Assembly (NCBI RefSeq): GCF_900109225.1
Contig: NZ_FNZK01000015.1
Span: 1 to 64,000 of the forward strand
Source of the DNA: Propionispira arboris
GTDB lineage: Bacteria > Bacillota > Negativicutes > Selenomonadales > Selenomonadaceae
Direction of reading: 5' to 3'
DNA: 64,000 nt
Shown here: positions 16,545 through 26,234 of the stretch, in pieces
Position numbering within the stretch: position 1 is the stretch's first letter
How the letters are laid out: each line of letters starts with the position of its first letter
Program-made: the position numbers and the translations under genes
Notes under the pieces: model-generated
Database searches by the model: none
The model's input: the letters and a program-made list of their open reading frames with translations, nothing else
What the model was told of the DNA's origin: nothing

Positions 16545-17204
16545 CTATTCAACATCTACACTGATAATGCCCTCGAGTTGCTTTAAGGCCTGCACAATAA
16601 AAATCGTTTTCAAGCCATTATGATTATAGATAAAAAGATCAATGATCATTGTATCTTCTGTATCGTTTTTTGCTTTAATACTTCTAATTTTAAGCTGTAA
16701 ATCTTCCAAGCATTCACTGATATGAACCAACTGGCCCGGTGCATCTATTGTTTGAATCATAATCGCTAAGTTTTTTTCATGTGTTACCCAGTCATCCAAT
16801 CGTGACAAGGTCCCGAGTGTACCAAATACTAACGCTGAAGTAAAGAGTGCTCCAGAATAAAAACCAGCTCCTACAGCCAGGCCCACACCAGCAACAACCC
16901 ATAGACAAGCAGCTGTCGTAAGCCCTGTAACCGTAAGTCCTTCTTTCATTATGGCACCAGCACCCAAAAAACCGATCCCACTGACCACCTGTGCGGCCAA
17001 ACGCGCCGGATCTGCATTGGTCAAACCTTCAACCTGTTGATAAATGGCCTCGGAAAGAACCATGATCAGACATGAACCCAAACAAACCAGTACATTGGTC
17101 CGCAAGCCTGCCGACTTCCGCCGTGATTGTCGTTCATACCCGATCACACCACCCAAAATACAAGATAATGTCAAACGCAATAATAATTCCCATTCTGAAA
17201 CCAT
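16545..17204 (-). CDS. MgtC/SapB family membrane protein
   Basis: This 219-residue protein has the N-terminal membrane domain of the MgtC family (segments RLTLSCILGGVIGYERQ, GIGFLGAGAIMKEG, GLTTAACLWVVAGVGLA) and a soluble C-terminal ACT-like domain from about residue 145. MgtC proteins are tied to Mg2+ homeostasis and F-type ATPase control in pathogens; in most Firmicutes the role is untested. It stands alone. Its upstream region contains the DnaA-box cluster. Confidence 0.88.
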   Translation of the reverse strand: MVSEWELLLRLTLSCILGGVIGYERQSRRKSAGLRTNVLVCLGSCLIMVLSEAIYQQVEGLTNADPARLAAQVVSGIGFLGAGAIMKEGLTVTGLTTAACLWVVAGVGLAVGAGFYSGALFTSALVFGTLGTLSRLDDWVTHEKNLAIMIQTIDAPGQLVHISECLEDLQLKIRSIKAKNDTEDTMIIDLFIYNHNGLKTIFIVQALKQLEGIISVDVE

Positions 17205-17311
17205 ATATTCACCCCACTTGTATTAAAATATTCTCCTAATTTTACAATTAGTCCTGCAAAAAATCAAGGATTCATGATATTCCATTTTTATCCAAAAAAA
17301 AATAACTTGCC

Positions 17312-17423
17312 TGTGGATATGTGGATAAAATAGTGCATAACTCTAAATATTGCACTTTATCCACACAAAACATCCATATTTTGTGCTTAAACAGAAAAAA
17401 TATTCAGGTTTTCCTGTGGATAA
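17312..17423. other. DnaA-box cluster away from oriC
   Basis: There are four DnaA 9-mers in 112 bases: TGTGGATAT 17312-17320, TGTGGATAA 17320-17328, TTATCCACA 17357-17365 and TGTGGATAA 17415-17423. Three are exact consensus. The cluster lies in the 369-base gap between the mgtC-like and tetR genes, about 30 kb from oriC. It could titrate or reload DnaA, or let DnaA regulate a neighbour. Confidence 0.65.
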
Positions 17424-17504
17424 CTTTTGTAAAATCAAACTACCGACCTTTAAACAGAACTAAATTTCTTTCTTTATACTATATAATTTCATGAAAAATT
17501 TGAC

Positions 17505-17533
17505 TTGTCAAAAATTTAAAAGCATACTATGAT
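17505..17533 (+). promoter_or_regulatory. Promoter of the tetR-exporter operon
   Basis: -35 TTGTCA (17505-17510), 17-base spacer, -10 TATGAT (17528-17533). The operator at 17539-17558 covers the expected start site. Confidence 0.65.
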
Positions 17534-17538
17534 AGAAG

Positions 17539-17558
17539 TTAATCAATCGATTAATTAA
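17539..17558. promoter_or_regulatory. TetR operator, 20-base palindrome
   Basis: TTAATCAATCGATTAATTAA is a palindrome with one mismatched pair, centred just downstream of the -10 and 25 bases before the tetR start. Position and symmetry point to autoregulation by the adjacent TetR protein. Confidence 0.6.
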
Positions 17559-17573
17559 GAAAGGATTAGAAAT

Positions 17574-18170
17574 ATGGAACTAGACAGTAAAAGAAAATTA
17601 ATCGACGCCGCCATTGTCTTATTTGCCAATGATGGCTTTGACAAAGTATCCATCCGTAAAATAGCTGAAATGGCCAACGTCAACAGTGCTCTTATCTCTT
17701 ATTATTTTCAGGGCAAACGTGGTCTTTATCTGGCTGCTGTTGATAAACAATCCAATGATTTATTAGTCTTTATAGAATCGGCGAAAAATTCAAAGCGAAC
17801 GCCACCAGAAATTATTTCTTTGTATGCCAAAACAATGCTGCATCTTCATCTAAAAAACCCATACTTAATTAAAATAATATATCGTGAATTTCTCGGTCCA
17901 CCTATTTTTCTTGATCTGTTTTTAAAAAATAAAATACAGGATTTATTTACAATTTTATGTACATGTATCAAAAATGGTATAGACAATCAATATTTTCGCC
18001 AGGATCTGCAAATTGAACAAACTGTCGTTCTCTTAATTGGTATGGTCAATTTTTATTTTATTGGTCAGCCCATTCGCGCTAAAGTCCTAAAACAAACAGA
18101 TTATACCGCTGAGTGCTATATGGAGCAAGCAATCAAAATTTTCTTGGCGGGTATCAAAAGGAGAGACTAA
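17574..18170 (+). CDS. TetR/AcrR-family repressor of the exporter operon
   Basis: This 198-residue regulator has an N-terminal TetR helix-turn-helix (residues about 10-55: VSIRKIAEMANVNSALISYYF) and a helical C-terminal ligand domain of the CecR-like type. It is the first gene of an operon with a HlyD adaptor, two ABC ATPases and an ABC-2 permease, the same arrangement as the E. coli ybiH(cecR)-ybhGFSR drug-efflux cluster. It should repress the operon until a toxic ligand binds. One base separates its stop from the next start. Confidence 0.9.
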   Translation: MELDSKRKLIDAAIVLFANDGFDKVSIRKIAEMANVNSALISYYFQGKRGLYLAAVDKQSNDLLVFIESAKNSKRTPPEIISLYAKTMLHLHLKNPYLIKIIYREFLGPPIFLDLFLKNKIQDLFTILCTCIKNGIDNQYFRQDLQIEQTVVLLIGMVNFYFIGQPIRAKVLKQTDYTAECYMEQAIKIFLAGIKRRD

Positions 18171-18171
18171 A

Positions 18172-19158
18172 ATGAAAGCGAAACCAAAACCTCTTGCTAT
18201 CATCATTTTACTCATAGTAATCGGGCTCTTAATCTGGTCTGGATACAATTATTACCAGCAAAAACAAACAGCTAAAATTTCTACCGGTACCATTGAAGTC
18301 ACAAAAGCGGATATCACAACGAAAATTAATGGCTATATGACCGAACTTACAATTAAAGAAGGCGATCATGTAACCCCAAATCAGGTTATCGCCAAAATTG
18401 ACCGCAAAGATCTTGCCGCTGCACTAACACGTGATACCGCGGCCCTCGCCAAAGCCCAAGCCGACCTTACCGATTTACAAAAAGGAGCTCGCCCCGAAGA
18501 ATTGCGTGAAGCATCCGCCAATACCGCAGCTATGCAGTCTGCCTACGACAAAGCTGCCAAAGACTATAGTCGGTATCAATCACTTGCTGCCGAAGGGGCA
18601 ATAGCCACACAGCAGCTCGACAATGCCCAAGCCGCCTATGAATCAGCTGCCGCCAATCTAAAGGCAGCGCAAGAAAAAGAACAACTGGTGCTTGCTGGTA
18701 ACCGCACGGATCAAATAGCCGCTTCCGAATATGAAGTAACGCGTTGCGCTGCCGTGCTGCAAGCATCTCAAATTGCCTTAGCCGATATCACCATTTATAG
18801 TCCTTTGGATGGTTTAATCCTAACGAAAAATTTTGAACCCGGTGAATATGTAAATGCTGGTACTGCCATCGCGACCGTAGCCGATATGAATGACTGCTGG
18901 GTCAAAATTTATGTCCCTTCCGCCGATCTTGGCAAAATAAAAATCGGCGGAGCGGTAGATGTTATGATTGATGCTTTTCCAGACCGAATTTTCACCGGCC
19001 ATATAACCGAAATCAGCGATACCGCTGAATATACGCCGCGTCAAAGCATCACAAAAAGCGAACGAGCCAATATGGTTTTTGCCGTCAAAGTTGCCGTAGA
19101 TAATGAAGAAATGATTCTCAAACCTGGCATGCCAGCCGATGTGATTTTCAATGATTAA
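18172..19158 (+). CDS. HlyD-family membrane fusion protein (YbhG-like)
   Basis: This 328-residue periplasmic adaptor has one N-terminal membrane segment (about 10-28), a biotinyl-lipoyl-like half (TKINGYMTELTIKEGDHV), an alanine-rich coiled-coil hairpin (about 85-195), then the second lipoyl half and a beta barrel. Such proteins link an inner-membrane exporter to the outer membrane, so their presence fits a diderm cell. It overlaps the next gene by eight bases, showing translational coupling. No TolC-like gene is nearby. Confidence 0.9.
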   Translation: MKAKPKPLAIIILLIVIGLLIWSGYNYYQQKQTAKISTGTIEVTKADITTKINGYMTELTIKEGDHVTPNQVIAKIDRKDLAAALTRDTAALAKAQADLTDLQKGARPEELREASANTAAMQSAYDKAAKDYSRYQSLAAEGAIATQQLDNAQAAYESAAANLKAAQEKEQLVLAGNRTDQIAASEYEVTRCAAVLQASQIALADITIYSPLDGLILTKNFEPGEYVNAGTAIATVADMNDCWVKIYVPSADLGKIKIGGAVDVMIDAFPDRIFTGHITEISDTAEYTPRQSITKSERANMVFAVKVAVDNEEMILKPGMPADVIFND

Positions 19159-20053
19159 CATTATTGAAGTAACAAAAAGCTTTGGCAGTGTCATGGCCAT
19201 TGACAATCTATCCCTGCATATCCAAAAAGGTGAAATTCTTGGTCTGGTTGGCCCCGACGGTGCCGGTAAATCAACGCTCATTCGTATAATGATTGGTTTA
19301 CTCGCAAAATCTTCTGGTCATATTGATGTACTAGGGAGTACAAACATTGAATCTGTTAAAAATAAAATGGGTTATGTCCCGCAAAAATTCAGTCTATATC
19401 AGGATCTTACAGTCATGGAAAACATCACCCTCATTGGCTCATTATATGGAATTGAAAAACAAAAAATCCAACAAATATCACAAGAAATCCTTACATTTAC
19501 TGGACTATGGCAATTTAAAAACCGCCTCGCTGGTAAGTTATCAGGCGGCATGAAACAAAAACTGGCACTTGCTGCCGGACTGATGCATAAACCCGCGGTA
19601 TTTTTTCTCGATGAACCCACAACTGGTGTAGATCCTGTCGCCCGCCGTGAATTTTGGCAGCTCTTATACAATCTAAATAAAGAGGGAATGACCATTGTCG
19701 TTGCCACCCCCTATATGGATGAGGCCGAACTTTGCCATCGCGTAGCCTTCATCAATCTAGGCCAATTGATTTCCTGCCAAACTCCAGCACAGTTTATTGT
19801 AGCCTATCCCCATCAGATTCTCGAATTATCGGTCGAAAGTAAACATATCAATCATCATATAAAGGACTGCTATTTACTTGATCTGCATTCATTTGGCAAT
19901 AAATATCATATTGTTACCAATGATATAGATCGCACCCGCACTGACATCGAACAAAAGCTCACCCAGCAAAAAATACCGATTCTGAAGTTGCAAAAAATAA
20001 AACCATCCCTAGAAGATGTTTTTGTTTTGTTTACTGCGCAAGGTGGTGCTTGA
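19151..20053 (+). CDS. ABC exporter ATPase 1 (YbhF N-half type, degenerate H-loop)
   Basis: This nucleotide-binding subunit of 300 residues has Walker A GPDGAGKST near residue 35, signature LSGGMKQK and Walker B VFFLDEPTTGVDP. The switch (H-loop) region reads VVATPYMDEAE, with proline where most ABC ATPases have histidine. The GPDG form of Walker A plus TPYMDEAE suggests the first half of YbhF/RbbA-type double ATPases, here a separate gene. It may be the weak or non-catalytic site of an asymmetric pair with the next ATPase. Confidence 0.92.
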   Translation: MINIIEVTKSFGSVMAIDNLSLHIQKGEILGLVGPDGAGKSTLIRIMIGLLAKSSGHIDVLGSTNIESVKNKMGYVPQKFSLYQDLTVMENITLIGSLYGIEKQKIQQISQEILTFTGLWQFKNRLAGKLSGGMKQKLALAAGLMHKPAVFFLDEPTTGVDPVARREFWQLLYNLNKEGMTIVVATPYMDEAELCHRVAFINLGQLISCQTPAQFIVAYPHQILELSVESKHINHHIKDCYLLDLHSFGNKYHIVTNDIDRTRTDIEQKLTQQKIPILKLQKIKPSLEDVFVLFTAQGGA

Positions 20054-20054
20054 A

Positions 20055-20963
20055 ATGACGTTAGCTATTGATACACAAAATTTAACCTGCCGTTTTGGTG
20101 ATTTTACTGCAGTCGACAAAATCAATCTCAAAATAAAAGAAGGCAATATCTACGGATTTCTCGGTCCGAATGGCTCGGGAAAATCCACAACCATTCGTAT
20201 GTTATGTGGTATTCTCACCCCGACGTCTGGCACCGGTCAGGTATTAGGTTTCGATATTTTACAGGAACAAGAGGAAATCAAAAAACATATTGGCTATATG
20301 TCACAGAAATTCAGCCTTTATGCAGATATGACCGTGCGAGAGAATCTCGAATTTTATGCTGGTATGTATTCACTAACTGGTCAAATCAAAAAAGAACGCA
20401 TGCAAGAAATGCTTCATATGGCAAACCTCGAAATGAAAGAAAACTCACTCACAGCAACGTTATCCGGTGGTATTAAGCAGCGTCTGGCACTTGGCTGTGC
20501 GATCCTGCACCGTCCAAAAATGCTCTTCCTTGATGAGCCCACTGGCGGTGTCGATCCGAAATCACGCCGTCTCTTTTGGGAAATCATTTATAACTTAGCC
20601 GCTCAAGGTACGACGATTCTCGTTACAACTCATTTCATGGATGAAGCTGAACATTGCGATGCAGTTGGCTTCATTTATGCCGGAAAATTAGTGGCAACTG
20701 GAACCACGGGCGAATTAAAAGCCAGCATCTCTGGTAAGCTTTTGTCATTAAAAAGCGAAGATTCCCTAGCCCTGCTTGCACAAATCCAACAAGCTGAGAT
20801 TCCCTATGAAGATGCTTATATCTTTGGTAAGGATCTTCATATCCTTATGGCGGATAAACACCTAACACGGCTTCAGAATTGGCCTTATGAGATCATTGCT
20901 CCCACGATGGAGGATGTATTTGTCCATTATATAAAATTCCAGACAAAGGAGGTAACGAAATGA
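20055..20963 (+). CDS. ABC exporter ATPase 2 (YbhF C-half type)
   Basis: This nucleotide-binding subunit of 302 residues has Walker A GPNGSGKST, signature LSGGIKQR, Walker B MLFLDEPTGGVDP and an intact H-loop in VTTHFMDEAE. The start at 20055 overlaps the stop region of the previous gene and uses AAGGTGG; a longer frame from 20016 lies inside that gene. It likely pairs with ATPase 1 as a heterodimer driving the downstream permease. It overlaps the permease gene by four bases. Confidence 0.93.
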   Translation: MTLAIDTQNLTCRFGDFTAVDKINLKIKEGNIYGFLGPNGSGKSTTIRMLCGILTPTSGTGQVLGFDILQEQEEIKKHIGYMSQKFSLYADMTVRENLEFYAGMYSLTGQIKKERMQEMLHMANLEMKENSLTATLSGGIKQRLALGCAILHRPKMLFLDEPTGGVDPKSRRLFWEIIYNLAAQGTTILVTTHFMDEAEHCDAVGFIYAGKLVATGTTGELKASISGKLLSLKSEDSLALLAQIQQAEIPYEDAYIFGKDLHILMADKHLTRLQNWPYEIIAPTMEDVFVHYIKFQTKEVTK

Positions 20964-22078
20964 TACGGTTACGCGCATTACTCGTTAAGGAATTCATTCA
21001 AATGAAACGTGACAATATTACCCTTGCCATGATGGTTATGATGCCAATTGCTCAATTACTCGTTTTTGGTTTTGCCATCAATACCGATGTCAAACATCTA
21101 AAAACCGTTGTTTTTGATCAATCCTTAAGTGCCGAAAGCCGTGATCTTTTAACAGGGTTCACGGCCAGCGAATATTTTGATATCAAATATGTCGTCTCTA
21201 GTTTTGAAGCAGTGAATCAAAAAATCGAAAGTGGTGATGCAAAAGTTGGCATAATCATCCCGCCAGATCTTTCGGCGAATCTAAAGCATAGTCGCGCTAC
21301 GCCGATTCAGGTCATCGTTGATGCCAGTGATTCAACATCTGCGTCGTCAGCTATTGCCACAGCCCAATCGGTCGGTCAGCTCAAATCCCAGGAATTATTG
21401 CTCGCCCAAAAAGGCATATCAGCATCTGCAGCCAGTCTTTATAATATCCGAATACGGGCCTGGTATAATCAGGATTTTATTACCGCCTATTACATGGTCC
21501 CCGGTATCATGGGGATCATTTTAACCATGACTATGGTGATGATCATGGCTATGGCTATTGTCCGTGAACGCGAAACCGGTACGCTGGAACAGCTCATTGT
21601 TACCCCGTTAAAGACCTATGAACTCATGATTGGTAAAATTATTCCCTACATCATTATTGGTTATATGCAGGCCACCATTGCTCTTATTGTCGGGATTGCC
21701 GTATTTAATCTGCCAATTCGCGGCAGTATCGGTTTATTATATGGTTTAACATCATTTTTCATCATGGCTTCCTTAACACTTGGTGTACTCATTTCAAGCT
21801 TAGCGAAAACGCAAATGCAAGCGATGCAAATGTCTTTTTTTATTTTTATGCCTAGTATTTTGCTTTCAGGCTTCATTTTTCCGCGTGATGCCATGCCAAC
21901 TCTATTTTATGCATTAGGTCAATTACTCCCACTTACCTATTATTTAGAAATTTTGCGCGGCATCATTTTGAAAGGAAACAGCATCACTTTATTATGGGGA
22001 CAAATCTTTGCCTTAGTTATTTTCATTGCAGCCACACTGGGCCTCGCTATCAAAAAATTCAGCAAAACACTCGATTAA
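20960..22078 (+). CDS. ABC-2 type permease of the TetR-controlled exporter
   Basis: This is a 372-residue ABC-2 permease: an N-terminal membrane segment (about 20-40), a large extracytoplasmic domain (about 45-175) and five C-terminal membrane segments with ERETGTLEQLIVTPLKTYELMIGK between them. It is related to YbhS and YbhR. Only one permease gene is present, so it may form a homodimer, unlike the E. coli system with two. It is the last gene of the operon. Confidence 0.92.
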   Translation: MIRLRALLVKEFIQMKRDNITLAMMVMMPIAQLLVFGFAINTDVKHLKTVVFDQSLSAESRDLLTGFTASEYFDIKYVVSSFEAVNQKIESGDAKVGIIIPPDLSANLKHSRATPIQVIVDASDSTSASSAIATAQSVGQLKSQELLLAQKGISASAASLYNIRIRAWYNQDFITAYYMVPGIMGIILTMTMVMIMAMAIVRERETGTLEQLIVTPLKTYELMIGKIIPYIIIGYMQATIALIVGIAVFNLPIRGSIGLLYGLTSFFIMASLTLGVLISSLAKTQMQAMQMSFFIFMPSILLSGFIFPRDAMPTLFYALGQLLPLTYYLEILRGIILKGNSITLLWGQIFALVIFIAATLGLAIKKFSKTLD

Positions 22079-22166
22079 TAAAACATAAGCGGCCTGCGTT
22101 CATTCATGCTATATTTATGGAATTCTAAGATAAATCAAATCTTCTTGTGTTATTTTAAAATAATAA

Positions 22167-22195
22167 TTGCACTAAAAATCATATAAATTTATAAT
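22167..22195 (+). promoter_or_regulatory. Promoter of the LCP-protein gene
   Basis: -35 TTGCAC (22167-22172), 17-base spacer, -10 TATAAT (22190-22195). It serves the LytR-CpsA-Psr gene independently of the exporter operon. Confidence 0.65.
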
Positions 22196-22282
22196 AGAGG
22201 GATATGCTTTTAAATTATTAAAAATAACTAGACTTAAAAATCCATAAAATTAATTTTAAAATGAAGAAGGTATGTGTGTTTT

Positions 22283-23521
22283 ATGAATCTTCCGCAAGAC
22301 AAACCGAAAAAAATGACTGCCACGACAAAGTGGTTTATTGCATTTATTGCTCTATTTATTCTCGCAGCATCTGCAGGAGCTCTTTTTGCAGCCTCCGGAT
22401 ATTTTGATGCTCCTAAACCACCGCCAAGCGAGGGTATGCTCTCAGCAAAAGATAAAGCAAATATTATGATCATGGGGGTAGACAGCCGCGCTGATGATGT
22501 CGGGCGCAGTGATACCTTGATGGTAGCAACAATCGACCCCAAAAAAGATCAGGCTTCACTCCTTTCAATTCCCCGTGATACACGCGTCAAAATCAAAAAT
22601 CATGGCTTTGATAAAATCAATCATGCCTATGCTTTTGGTGGGCATGAATTAACCAAAGATACTGTAGAAAATTTTCTCGGAGTAACACTCGATCATTACA
22701 TCATTATTGATACACATGCCTTTCAACGTATTATTGATACCATTGGTGGCATCGATATTGATGTAGAAAAGCGCATGTATTATGAAGATCCCTGGGATGA
22801 TGATGGCGGTCTCATAATTAACTTACAGCCAGGCATGCAGCATATGGATGGTAAAACGGCTATTACCTATGTCCGCTACCGTGATGAAGAAGGGGACCTT
22901 GGACGTATTCAGCGTCAACAAAAATTCATGAAAGCGATTTTCGATAAAATAGCATCACCATCGATTATTATGAAAATACCATCGATTATTAAAGAAGTCA
23001 GTAATTCTATCAAAACAGATATGTCGATTCGCCAAATGATTGAATTTGCTGGAACGATCAAAGAATCACAAAAAAATGGTCTAAAAACTGATATGGTTCC
23101 AGGCAGACCTCTTTATATTGATGAAATAAGCTATTGGATTCCAAATATCAAAGAATTAAGACAAACTTTGGCAAATGCCTTGGGTCTCACTATGAATATG
23201 AGTATGACAAGTTCAATGGAGCGTCAGATATTGGAATATGAAAATTCCATTCCAGCAACAGCAAAACCAGTCCCAGCAACAGATACATCCATTGGGCATG
23301 CCACTAAACGCAGTGAACCAGCAAATAGCAGTAAACAAAGTAAAACTGCACCCGTCAGCAAAGATAAAAAAAGTTCAAGTGACAGCAAAAATTCAGATGC
23401 AAAACCACTAGAAAAAATACCATCTAAACAAGAATCCGGTAATGCACCTCCTTCGGATACACAAGGACCAGCAAAATCGGCAAATGGTCCATCGGTTTCT
23501 GACAATACAAAAACTCAATAA
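22283..23521 (+). CDS. LytR-CpsA-Psr (LCP) family protein
   Basis: This is a membrane-anchored glycopolymer ligase of about 412 residues: a short cytoplasmic tail, one membrane segment (about 18-38), an LCP domain (about 60-235) and a low-complexity Ser/Lys/Pro tail from about 315 to the end. LCP motifs include MGVDSRADDVGRSDTLMVATI, SIPRDTRVKI and DKINHAYAFGG, plus the ITYVRYRDEEGDLGRIQRQQ arginine-rich segment. LCP proteins attach polymers to peptidoglycan or the envelope. The ATG at 22283 is preferred; a GTG at 22274 is only three bases from GAAGG. Confidence 0.88.
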   Translation: MNLPQDKPKKMTATTKWFIAFIALFILAASAGALFAASGYFDAPKPPPSEGMLSAKDKANIMIMGVDSRADDVGRSDTLMVATIDPKKDQASLLSIPRDTRVKIKNHGFDKINHAYAFGGHELTKDTVENFLGVTLDHYIIIDTHAFQRIIDTIGGIDIDVEKRMYYEDPWDDDGGLIINLQPGMQHMDGKTAITYVRYRDEEGDLGRIQRQQKFMKAIFDKIASPSIIMKIPSIIKEVSNSIKTDMSIRQMIEFAGTIKESQKNGLKTDMVPGRPLYIDEISYWIPNIKELRQTLANALGLTMNMSMTSSMERQILEYENSIPATAKPVPATDTSIGHATKRSEPANSSKQSKTAPVSKDKKSSSDSKNSDAKPLEKIPSKQESGNAPPSDTQGPAKSANGPSVSDNTKTQ

Positions 23522-23557
23522 AAATAAAGGCATGCCAAATGGCATGCCTTTATTTTA
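23521..23557. terminator. Bidirectional terminator LCP gene / gyrA
   Basis: AAAATAAAGGCATGCC pairs with GGCATGCCTTTATTTT across AAAT. It serves both convergent genes. Confidence 0.88.
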
Positions 23558-23559
23558 TT

Positions 23560-25992
23560 TTACGTATCTGCTTTTTGATCCATGGCAGCTAAAGAAGCCA
23601 CCTTATCATTTAAATCGGTCCGCATCAATTTTACACCTTGTGTGTTTCGACTAATAACGGATACTTCATCGACATTGGTCCGAATTACAATGCCTTCTGT
23701 TGTAATGAGCATCAGTTCCTGACCTGGACGAACTACTTTAAGTCCAACAACACTACCAGTTTTATCCGTTACTTTCATGTTGATGAGCCCTTTACCACCG
23801 CGTGTCTGCGAACGATATTCTGAAGTAGCTGTCCTTTTACCGAAGCCTTCTTCTGTAACCGTAAGTACTTCCGCATCACGTTTGAGATTATCCATTCCCA
23901 CAACAACATCCGTTGTTTTAAGACGAATTCCTCTAACACCACGGGCATTTCTTCCCATCGAACGAACATCGCCCTCCGCAAAAGAAATCGCCATTCCAGC
24001 TGAAGTTCCTAAGATAACATACCTGGTACCATCGGTCAGTTTTACCCCAATCAAATCATCATCATCATCAAGAGTGATTGCAATTAAGCCACCCTTACGC
24101 GTCGTATCAAATTCCATGAGTTCTGTTTTCTTAACAATCCCTTTGCGAGTTGCCATAAACAGAAAACGATCCGCCGTGAATTTTTGAATTGGAATAACCG
24201 CTGTGATCTTTTCATTTGGTTCAAGTTGTAAGAGATTGATAATAGCCGTTCCTTTAGCAATTCGGCTTGATTCAGCAATTTCATACCCTTTTAAACGATA
24301 GACACGACCACGGCTGGTAAAGAACAAAATGGTATGATGCGTTGTTGTAACAAGCATATTTTCCACAAAATCTTCTTCTTTTGTTCCCATGCCAGTTACG
24401 CCACGACCACCACGTTTTTGATTTTTATATGTATCAATCGGCATGCGTTTAATGTAATTATTATGAGTAAGCGTAATAATTACATCTTCTTCGGCAATAA
24501 GATCTTCCATCGCGAGTTTTGAAAAATCAGCGGTAATTCTCGTGCGACGAGCATCACCAAATTTTCGTTTTACTTCAATTAATTCTTCTTTGATTATATT
24601 TAAAATCTTTGTTTCATCAGCCAACACCGATTCTAACCACGCAATTGTTTTTAAAATTTCCTGATATTCTTCTTCGATTTTTTCGCGTTCTAAACCAGTT
24701 AATCTTTGGAGACGCAAGTCAAGAATCGCTTGTGCCTGTTTCTCCGATAAATTGAAACCAGTCATCAAACCTGCACGTGCGATATCTGCTGTTCTGGATC
24801 CGCGAATCGTCTTAATAACCGCATCAATATGATCTAGAGCAATCGTCAAACCTTCTAAAATATGTGCTCTCGCTTTTGCTTTACTTAGTTCATAACGAGT
24901 CCGGCGAGTAATGACATCTTTTTGATGTTCAATATAATAATAAAGAACTTCTTGTAATGTAAGAACACGCGGGCGGCCATCAACCAATGCCAGCATGATA
25001 ATACCAAAACTTTCCTGTAATTGCGTATGCTTATACAACTGATTTAAAATTACATCTGGATTGATATCCCGGCGCAATTCAATTACTACACGCATACCAT
25101 TCCGATCAGATTCATCACGAAGATCCGTAATACCCTCAACGGTTTTATCACGAACAAGTTCAGCGATTTTTTCTACAAGGCGAGCTTTATTAACCTGATA
25201 CGGAAGCTCTGTAACCAAAATACGAGGTTTACCATTGGACATAACTTCAGCCCGAGCCTGCGCCCGCATCTTCACTACACCACGGCCAGTTCGATAAGCT
25301 GATTGAATACCTTCTTGTCCCAAAATTAACCCAGCTGTCGGAAAATCTGGTCCTTTAATAACCGTCATGAGTTCCTCGATCGTTACATCAGGATTTTCTA
25401 TCATTAATAAAACGCCGTCAACTACTTCATTCAGGTTATGCGGCGGAATGTTCGTTGCCATGCCTACAGCAATCCCCGATGAACCATTCACCAAAAGATT
25501 TGGCAGTTTAGAAGGAAGAACGGTTGGTTCCTTCAGTGATTCATCATAATTCGGTGCAAAATCGACTGTTTCTTTTTCGATATCTTGCAGCATTGCTTCC
25601 GCAACCTTTGACATACGTACTTCTGTATAACGCATTGCCGCAGCGGAGTCACCATCAACCGAACCAAAATTACCATGTCCATCAGCCAGCATATATCTAG
25701 ACGAGAAATCTTGTGCCATCCGCACGATAGCTTCGTAAACGGAGCTATCACCATGCGGATGATATTTACCTAATACTTCCCCGACGATACGAGCCGATTT
25801 CTTATATGGTTTATTGGACCCCATTCCAGCTTCATGCATCGCATACATAATACGACGATGGACTGGTTTCAAACCATCACGGACATCCGGCAATGCACGC
25901 ATGACAATAACACTCATCGCATAATCGATATAAGAATTTTGCATCTCATCTTCAATTTTTACCGGTAAAACTCTACCTAAACCAAAATCCAC
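23560..25992 (-). CDS. gyrA: DNA gyrase subunit A
   Basis: This topoisomerase II A subunit has 810 residues. The breakage-reunion domain has the catalytic tyrosine Y121 in MRYTEVRM, and the quinolone-determining region reads [13 protein letters not shown] with S83 and E87, the common wild-type state in Firmicutes. The C-terminal half carries the six-blade beta-pinwheel with the GyrA box in NQKRGGRGV. The start is a GTG at 25992 behind GAGGTG. It lies about 14 kb from gyrB, whereas in many Firmicutes the two are adjacent. Confidence 0.97.
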   Translation of the reverse strand: MDFGLGRVLPVKIEDEMQNSYIDYAMSVIVMRALPDVRDGLKPVHRRIMYAMHEAGMGSNKPYKKSARIVGEVLGKYHPHGDSSVYEAIVRMAQDFSSRYMLADGHGNFGSVDGDSAAAMRYTEVRMSKVAEAMLQDIEKETVDFAPNYDESLKEPTVLPSKLPNLLVNGSSGIAVGMATNIPPHNLNEVVDGVLLMIENPDVTIEELMTVIKGPDFPTAGLILGQEGIQSAYRTGRGVVKMRAQARAEVMSNGKPRILVTELPYQVNKARLVEKIAELVRDKTVEGITDLRDESDRNGMRVVIELRRDINPDVILNQLYKHTQLQESFGIIMLALVDGRPRVLTLQEVLYYYIEHQKDVITRRTRYELSKAKARAHILEGLTIALDHIDAVIKTIRGSRTADIARAGLMTGFNLSEKQAQAILDLRLQRLTGLEREKIEEEYQEILKTIAWLESVLADETKILNIIKEELIEVKRKFGDARRTRITADFSKLAMEDLIAEEDVIITLTHNNYIKRMPIDTYKNQKRGGRGVTGMGTKEEDFVENMLVTTTHHTILFFTSRGRVYRLKGYEIAESSRIAKGTAIINLLQLEPNEKITAVIPIQKFTADRFLFMATRKGIVKKTELMEFDTTRKGGLIAITLDDDDDLIGVKLTDGTRYVILGTSAGMAISFAEGDVRSMGRNARGVRGIRLKTTDVVVGMDNLKRDAEVLTVTEEGFGKRTATSEYRSQTRGGKGLINMKVTDKTGSVVGLKVVRPGQELMLITTEGIVIRTNVDEVSVISRNTQGVKLMRTDLNDKVASLAAMDQKADT

Positions 25993-26196
25993 ATTCTCAC
26001 CTCAAAATCATATTCTCTAACTCTATTTTAAAAAAATATATTAGCTTTTATCTCTAGCTCTTAATTATATCATTTTTTAGAAAAAATGTCCATAAATCCA
26101 CAGTTTATAAGGGTTTGTGAAAAACAATATATATTCTTTTTATGAGTATTAAAAATACATATCACAATAATAGAGATTCTTAAATACGTAAAAAAA

Positions 26197-26228
26197 AGAA
26201 TGGTTTTATCCTTAAAAAAAACCATTCT
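26197..26228 (-). terminator. Terminator of the ATPase-less exporter operon
   Basis: AGAATGGTTTT pairs with AAAACCATTCT; on the minus strand it is followed by a run of seven T. The 241 bases between gyrA and this operon hold nothing else I recognise. Confidence 0.75.
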
Positions 26229-26234
26229 CTCAGC

